64,000 nt of DNA from Epiperipatus broadwayi. Taxonomy: Eukaryota; Onychophora; Udeonychophora; Euonychophora; Peripatidae. Each line of letters begins with the position of its first letter. Position 1 is the first letter of the stretch. Both the position numbers and the translations under genes were made by a program. The stretch is taken from the NCBI GenBank assembly GCA_028023455.1, contig JAQFVV010000012.1, positions 9,832,499 through 9,896,498 on the forward strand, in the 5' to 3' direction. Shown here in pieces: positions 58,461-64,000 of this stretch. The notes below the pieces were generated by a model. That model had not been told where the DNA came from. It was given only the letters and a program-made list of their open reading frames with translations, and did no database searches.

Positions 58461-58830
58461 AAAATGAGCCTTCATTTGAAATGAAGGATGAACTTTATTA
58501 GAATGACTTGTAAATGAACTATTGATCAATAAACTGTTTCTAATCTTTTCATAAATGAACTGAAAATGAGCCTACATTTGAAATGAAGGATGAACTTTAT
58601 TAGAATGACTTGTAAATGAACTATTGATCAATAAACTGCTTCTAACCTTTTCATAAATGAACTGAAAATGAGTCATCATTTGAAATGAAAAATGAACTTT
58701 ATTAGAATGACTTGTAAATTAACTATTGATCAATAAACTGCTTCTAACCTTTTCATAAATGAACTGAAAATGAGTCATCATATGGATATGAATGAACTTT
58801 ATTAGAAGGACTTGCAAATTAATTTGTTAA
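58461..58830. repeat. 102-bp tandem array, about 3.6 units
   Basis: Units start with AAAATGAG at 58461, 58563, 58665 and 58767, an exact 102-base period. Each carries GAACTTTATTAGAATGACTT, AACTATTGATCAATAAACTG and TTTTCATAAATGAACTG. Copies 1-3 differ at few positions; the fourth is truncated and more diverged. This is a minisatellite, not a CRISPR array, because the whole unit is repeated with no unique spacers. Confidence 0.97.
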
Positions 58831-58889
58831 ATAAAATTGTTGTTACTTAAAATTAATTTTAGTTATCCAGTTGTTCAATTCTATATTTT

Positions 58890-59232
58890 TTTTATTGCAT
58901 CACTTGTCATTCAGTGCACTTGTTCACGAGAATCTCATGCCTCCTGAGCTATGTCTGGCATAACTAGACCTAAGTAAGTCAGGTTGTAATGAGATGGAAC
59001 TCTAGTGGTGCCATTTAGAAAACCAAACACAGAAATGTCTAGATGCTTCCAGTCTCTATGGTGCTACATCCTCTGATGAGCAGGAAATATTGTTGTAGGG
59101 GGGGTTAATATCTGCATTGGGGAATGTCAATCGATAGTTCCTTCCTGCAACATGCTCATCAGGAAATTGTTAAAACTGAGGTAATAAAGGGGTTGTATGT
59201 ATGGTGGTCCAGTTACAATATATATATATATT
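58890..59232. repeat. Unclassified repeat ending in GTTACA(AT)n
   Basis: This is less AT-rich than its flanks, with TCTGATGAGCAGG (59072-59084) and an inverted CCTGCAACATGCTCATCAGG (59143-59163). It contains a run of G (59097-59105) and ends in CCAGTTACAATATATATATA. Together with the TATATATATATTGTAAC at 55750-55768 it forms inverted termini around the 3.4-kb minisatellite block. The family is unknown. Confidence 0.45.
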
Positions 59233-59239
59233 TAAATAA

Positions 59240-59892
59240 ATATATACCCAATAGTTAATTTTAAATCCTAGTTTAATAAAATGATAAATAATACTAACTT
59301 ATCCATGCTATAATTTTGTATTAATTTACTATTATTAATCACACTATTTATAACAAAATAAAAGACAATAAAATGATAAATAATAAATTATACTAACTCA
59401 ACCATGCTACATTCTTATATTGACTTTACTCTTGCTAATTAAGGTAGTTATAATAAAATGAAATACTCAATTCGATGTAATATCAATTAACACATTAATT
59501 AATCTTGAATCTACAATATCCAATCATACCAGCATATAAAAAAAAACATTAGATTTCTATTGGATATTTACTTAAGTACAATTAATTAATCATATCAATT
59601 TGTTTTAAATTTCTTGTAACTAAATTATTAAAATTTTATATTATAACAATCAAAACATATAAAAGAATTATTAGCATTTATTATAATCAAGTATAAATAT
59701 TAAAATTGAATATTTAAACAATCTACATCAACTAAATTTAAATATAATTAAGCAAATCATTCTGCATTATAACAGAACAAAATATACTACCATCAGCCTT
59801 ATAATTGAATAAGATTAGGATCTTAATAGTTAACCATGAACTCTATACAGTAATTATCTAGACAATAGTAATTTATATCAAACATGCAAATA

Positions 59893-59940
<48 letters not shown>

Positions 59941-60875
59941 ATGTTTATATCTAATCACGTATAATAACTATAGAATCCAATATAAAAAAAATAATATAAC
60001 CATACTTATCTACCAATTCTGAAATTTGATTTCTGGATTTTGTAATATAGTTGTTTCAAATAAATTTTATGATATAGACAGTTTATCTGTTCTCATTTGA
60101 ATGTTATTAATCAACTAATTCACATTGCACCTTTGTATACTAATCAGACAAGTTTACTTAGTTTAAATTAAATTTAAAAAAATATTAATAAATATCAATT
60201 ACATATATATGACAAATAGATCATAAACAATTAAATGTACATACATGATCTAATTAAATGTACAAGATATCATCAATTAACCTTAATTTCATATATATAT
60301 ATGATGCCTATTAATCTCTAATTATCTTTTAACAATAAGAAACAAGAAGAATGCTCATAATTTTTAATATATTATAATGATGCAAACATAATTGAAATAA
60401 AATGATAATATAAAAATAAACATTTTCTTTACTATTGGACAAATTCAGGTTTAGCTATTATTAAGAAGAGCTTAATATATACACATGGAGATGAATCTAT
60501 CTTTATTAATATAAATTTAAAAACAAAATAAAGTGAAATAGTTATTGCAAAAAAATCTTTTTCAACTTCTAATTTAAATGATATATCTCAAGTTAATTTT
60601 AAAATAAATAAAAAAAAGAATATATTTTGAATATTAAAATAATAATTACGATTCCACAATATGAGTTTAAATTTAGGAAAGCATAAGTCTCCTATATTTT
60701 GGTATGTGAATAGATTACTAATTAACTTAAAATAATTTATATCTATTGATAAATACTATATATTTTAGTTGAATAGAAAATATACATATATCAAAAATAA
60801 TGATAAACACAAACAAAAGATCTGAATGGATGTCTTTAAAAACTATTTCCAGAATGGTATCACATTTCCAATGTC
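59240..60875. other. AT-rich DNA with a (TTA)n microsatellite
   Basis: A (TTA)n run lies at 59895-59938. Degenerate TTATAACA(A/G)AA.AAAATA words near 59350, 59447, 59645 and 59770 resemble the minisatellite motif at 55.8-56.4 kb. No gene is visible. Confidence 0.45.
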
Positions 60876-61482
60876 TATACACCTGGGTCTCGTTTTATGC
60901 AGTAGATAGGTTCCTCAGAAAACGCGCACAAAAGAAATCGCACAAAAATAGACTTAACTTACATTGAAAAATGGGGGATAGGTTACTGTAATTTTCGAAG
61001 TCACATAAAAGCAAAGCAACAACATAAAAATACTTTAAAATTCGCATTAAGAAAAATAAGAAAATAAAATGACTAATAAAAAATTTCAAATTTGAAAAAA
61101 ATTGATACAAAACAAACTTTTTTTACTTTTTTTTATTAACTACAGTGTTTAATTTTATTCAAATATATTTTTATGCGTAATTTATATTTTTTTCATACAT
61201 GTATGGTATTTTAATTAACATCGCTATTTGAGACATCAGATTCGTCATGATGTGATGTGATATGACGTACTGTAGCTTCTCCTTAAATGAAGTCAAGAGG
61301 AAATACAACTAAAATGTTTTCCAATCACTGTTGATCATTCCATTTCACTAAGCAATCTAAAATTGATATTTTTGTTTCCAAAGAAATTCATTTTCTTGGG
61401 TGTTTTTTCTTCTCCATTAGGGTAAACTAAAAGTTTAAAATAAGAACTTAGATTTATGATAATAAAAAGATACCGATTCACC

Positions 61483-61685
61483 ACTGTTGGGCAAAATTTA
61501 ATTAAAACTAACAATTAAAAATTAAATTCTAATTTTTGTCTTTAATTTTTTAATTTTTAATTCTGTTTAAAAATCAAATTTCATCGTTTCACATCAATTT
61601 CAGATCACATTATGTAATTTTTAAATTGTTAATTACAATTAAAAATTAGATTTTAATTGTCAAATTTAATTGTGTCCACTGCTGT
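61483..61685. repeat. Possible nested hAT-like MITE
   Basis: CACTGTTGGGCAAAATTTAA at the left and the complement of CAGTGGACACAATTAAATTTG at the right are imperfect inverted ends around an AT-rich, internally inverted body (AACAATTAAAAATTA). The CAGTG(T)TGGGCA-like end resembles some hAT termini. An 8-bp target duplication is not clear, so class is tentative. Confidence 0.4.
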
Positions 61686-61954
61686 TATTCACTTTTTAAA
61701 ACTAAACTTGCGGACACTAAATGATTAATTGATAACTTACTCTTTTTTTAAAAAGCAAAAATAGAACATGATTTAAAATGCAAAAACAACATATATGGTG
61801 TAGGCATCTATAATGTTTGAATAGGTTTACATTTTAATCTTGTAAAATTTAACGTGTGTATATAAAATGAGGAAATCCTGACTTTAAGTGAATTATGAAC
61901 TTCTTTATTGCAAAAATCTATTGCAGTACTATTATAAAGTGCTGAAAATATTGA

Positions 61955-62085
61955 AATTATTAGATGGAAGTCAAACTCCGATAATGTGCTATTACTTTAA
62001 ATATGATGCGAGTGCATGAAATTTATAATATTTAAAGTAATAGCGCATTATTGGAGCTCGACTTCTGATCTAATAATTTTTATCG
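61955..62085. repeat. Nested palindrome within the Tigger-like element
   Basis: Inverted arms of about 48 bp (ATTATTAGAT..AAGTC.A.CTCC.ATAATG.GCTATTACTTTAAAT and its complement) surround a loop of about 28 bp. The arms differ at several positions. It could form a cruciform or hairpin. Confidence 0.8.
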
Positions 62086-62185
62086 CATAAAAGAAAACCA
62101 CATACAAAGATATTAAGAAGAAATATGAATCGCATAACTTCAAAATCGCATTTAATAAATCCGCATAAAACGAGACCCGGGTGTA

Positions 62186-64000
62186 TTTCAAATTACAAAA
62201 CCAATAGTATGTCATTATTCCAAAGAAGATAAAATGTATTCACGAGAACTTTTAAATTCAAAGTAACATTTTATCGATTCCAATATTTTATGTATATATT
62301 CAAATTATTCCTTTAAATAATAATATGGTTCATATGATGTTGCACACATAAGCATTATTTTATATTTATAATGATATCAAGAGACACCTCTTCATAAGCA
62401 AATATTATTTAAAAATATGAATGAATAGATGCTAGCTTTTACTTAGGGTGATATGTAATAATGAATTTATTCCACTAGTTCTTTGTAATTAATACAATAT
62501 GATAGAAATTAAACTGATTCATATCTAAAAAAATTGATCAATCCATTTAATAAATTCCCATAAGCAAGTAAATATGACTCTTGTACACCTTCTGCTGTTT
62601 ATATTCCATATCTTTAAAATATACGTAACAACCATTTTAAAAGATAATATATTCTGATGGTTTATGTAATGAAGCAATTTTGATGGTTTTTCTTTTTATA
62701 ATAAAACTGTCATTTTCCCATAAAATTTTATCAAAAAGCTGCCTTGGTCCATGGGCATATAATGTTGTTTCTTACTCCTCCGTTTTGTTAGTAAATTATA
62801 TACTTTTAAGCTAATAAAAAAATCATATAGAGAAATTTGTGTGTGCTTCCATTTAAAGCAAAAACAAGAGAGAACTATGAGTTCAAACTTTTCAGTCCTA
62901 TTTGTAAGACTTCTTTATTGACTGACATCAGTATAACTATAGTAACCATTTATATTCACTCTTTTAAGCAATTTCCAGTAATATTCTTCTAATAAAAAAA
63001 ATCTTATTACATAATAATGACAAAAAAAAATCATTTCACATTTATTGCATATAATAAAAATTTACATTTTTAATATACAAGTACTAATTTTTATTTTACT
63101 AAAAATTAAACAATCTACATCACATTTTCAATATATTACACTGGAAATATATACATATTTCCTAATATAATATTAAACAAATAAAAAGGATAAATATATA
63201 TTTGAAATATTAAATATTTATTTGTAGTGATTATAATTTACTATCATGAATGCAGTAACAAAAATAAAACAAAACAAAATAATAATAATAATTTCATCCA
63301 AACAATATATTTCATTATTCATAAATTTATTTATTTTTTACAAATGAATAAAGTCAATTTACAATCATATAATACAATTAATAATAAACAATTGTATATT
63401 AATATTACCATTGTCATAGCAACATTTATTATTTTATAAGGTAACATATTCATTATCTAAAAATCAAACAAGAAAATATGACTGACATCTTACCACATAT
63501 AGAAAAAATCTCCAATTTCAGTAGTCATAATATATATATATATGTATGATGGTGATGAATAGCCTAGGCTTGTGTGATTTATGGAACTATTTTGTCAAGT
63601 AGCTACTTGGATAACTGAATAATCATGAATTTTCAAGCAACTTATCATATGGTTATTACATTGCACCACTTTAAGATACTTTGTATATTAATTTGTAGAG
63701 GAACTCCTATACCAGTTAATTTCTGCAATTTTGCTTACACAGATTTTTTATATATTTAATCAATTAAAATTAAATGAACATTCAAGTGGACTATTAAAGT
63801 TGTACTTATCCATATGTTCATTTTGAAAAGGGATTATTGTAATTAATGAAAATAAAATTTTTAATTAAAGTACAAATATATACTTAATTATATCTTAGAT
63901 TAGGTTTATATATTTATTTAGATAAAAATCTAAATAAAACTCATAAAAACTTTCTTAACAACATACTATTATGACATAGTTTAAAAATAACTATTATTAT
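62186..64000. other. Anonymous AT-rich DNA to the end of the window
   Basis: No gene or bounded repeat could be supported. (AT)n at about 63531-63544 precedes a slightly GC-richer patch (GATGGTGATGAATAGCCTAGGC). Confidence 0.45.

Larger units (their letters stand above)
60878..62185. mobile_element. Tigger/pogo-like non-autonomous DNA transposon, 1304 bp
   Basis: Terminal inverted repeats of 23 bp, CACCTGGGTCTCGTTTTATG(C..) at 60880 and its complement ending at 62183, differ at only two positions. They are flanked by TA target duplications (60878-60879 and 62184-62185). TA targeting, the CTCGTTTTATGCG-type terminus and subterminal CGCA repeats (AAATCGCAC, AATCGCAT) resemble pogo/Tigger families of the Tc1/mariner superfamily. 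No transposase frame is present: a 71-codon minus frame at 60895-61110 is a shadow. Internal inverted repeats suggest nested insertions. Confidence 0.8.

Noticed and set aside
58461-58830. CRISPR-like regular repeats
   Set aside because: The full 102-bp unit is repeated head to tail without unique spacers, in a eukaryotic context.
59072-59163. Hammerhead candidates at CTGATGAGCAGG and on the minus strand at CTGATGAGCATG
   Set aside because: No stem II of normal form leads into GAAA, and no matching stem I or cleavage triplet could be drawn.
61318-61440. Possible transposase remnant inside the Tigger-like element
   Set aside because: No D-D-E motif blocks or helix-turn-helix could be read in any frame.
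1-64000. Cephalopod origin
   Set aside because: Penelope, RTE and SINE content would fit several invertebrate groups. The very common octopus/squid tRNA SINE that I would expect in 64 kb is not seen. The species is left open.

Overview
This window looks like non-coding, repeat-laden DNA from an AT-rich animal genome, probably an invertebrate. The evidence is the very low GC, abundant microsatellites, several tRNA-derived SINEs, non-LTR retrotransposon and Penelope-like fossils, and DNA-transposon remnants. I cannot name the species. There is no convincing host protein-coding gene, no intact tRNA or rRNA gene, and nothing prokaryotic. Most short open frames are low-complexity sequence or shadows of repeats.

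The main discovery is a set of hammerhead-ribozyme-bearing, SINE-like repeats. Nine copies (24.9, 28.2 x2, 42.3, 42.6, 43.0, 43.5, 49.5 and 50.0 kb) share one layout. A type I hammerhead comes first, with core CTGATGA, a stem II hairpin, GAAA, a very short stem III, and stem I arms ACCAA/TTGGT. It is followed about 40-75 nt later by a tRNA-like A box and B box. Some copies stand alone with target-site duplications (24.8 kb). Some form direct tandem arrays with a 457-477 bp period (42.5-43.6 and 49.4-50.1 kb). Others form fold-back inverted pairs. The layout matches known animal retrozymes and the schistosome Sm-alpha type of element. A second hammerhead-like family occurs at 11.9, 13.4 and 20.4 kb.

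Layout: 0-11.7 kb is AT-rich DNA with two dispersed repeat families (X, Y) and a Gly-tRNA SINE with a clear target duplication. 11.7-21 kb holds a ribozyme fold-back, second copies of X and Y, and a decayed non-LTR element (endonuclease then reverse transcriptase) interrupted by a SINE. 21.4-23.7 kb is a decayed Penelope-like element (RT plus GIY-YIG) carrying a long GACA/GATA/GA microsatellite. 24.8-33.5 kb holds retrozyme copies in otherwise anonymous AT-rich DNA. 33.7-37.8 kb holds an RTE-like fragment, a long hairpin MITE, a tandem duplication and a jockey/CR1-like tail. 39.8-50.1 kb holds another hairpin MITE, the largest retrozyme cluster, a second RTE-like fragment and a retrozyme dimer. 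50-55 kb is less repetitive and slightly less AT-rich. 55.7-59.2 kb is a block of decayed minisatellites and a clean 102-bp tandem array. 60.9-62.2 kb is a 1.3-kb Tigger/pogo-like non-autonomous DNA transposon with nested palindromes.

Working together: all autonomous elements seen here are dead (stops, frameshifts, altered catalytic motifs). The small elements (retrozymes, Gly-SINEs, MITEs) would depend on enzymes supplied from elsewhere. Penelope-like machinery is one plausible partner for the retrozymes, but that link is inference.
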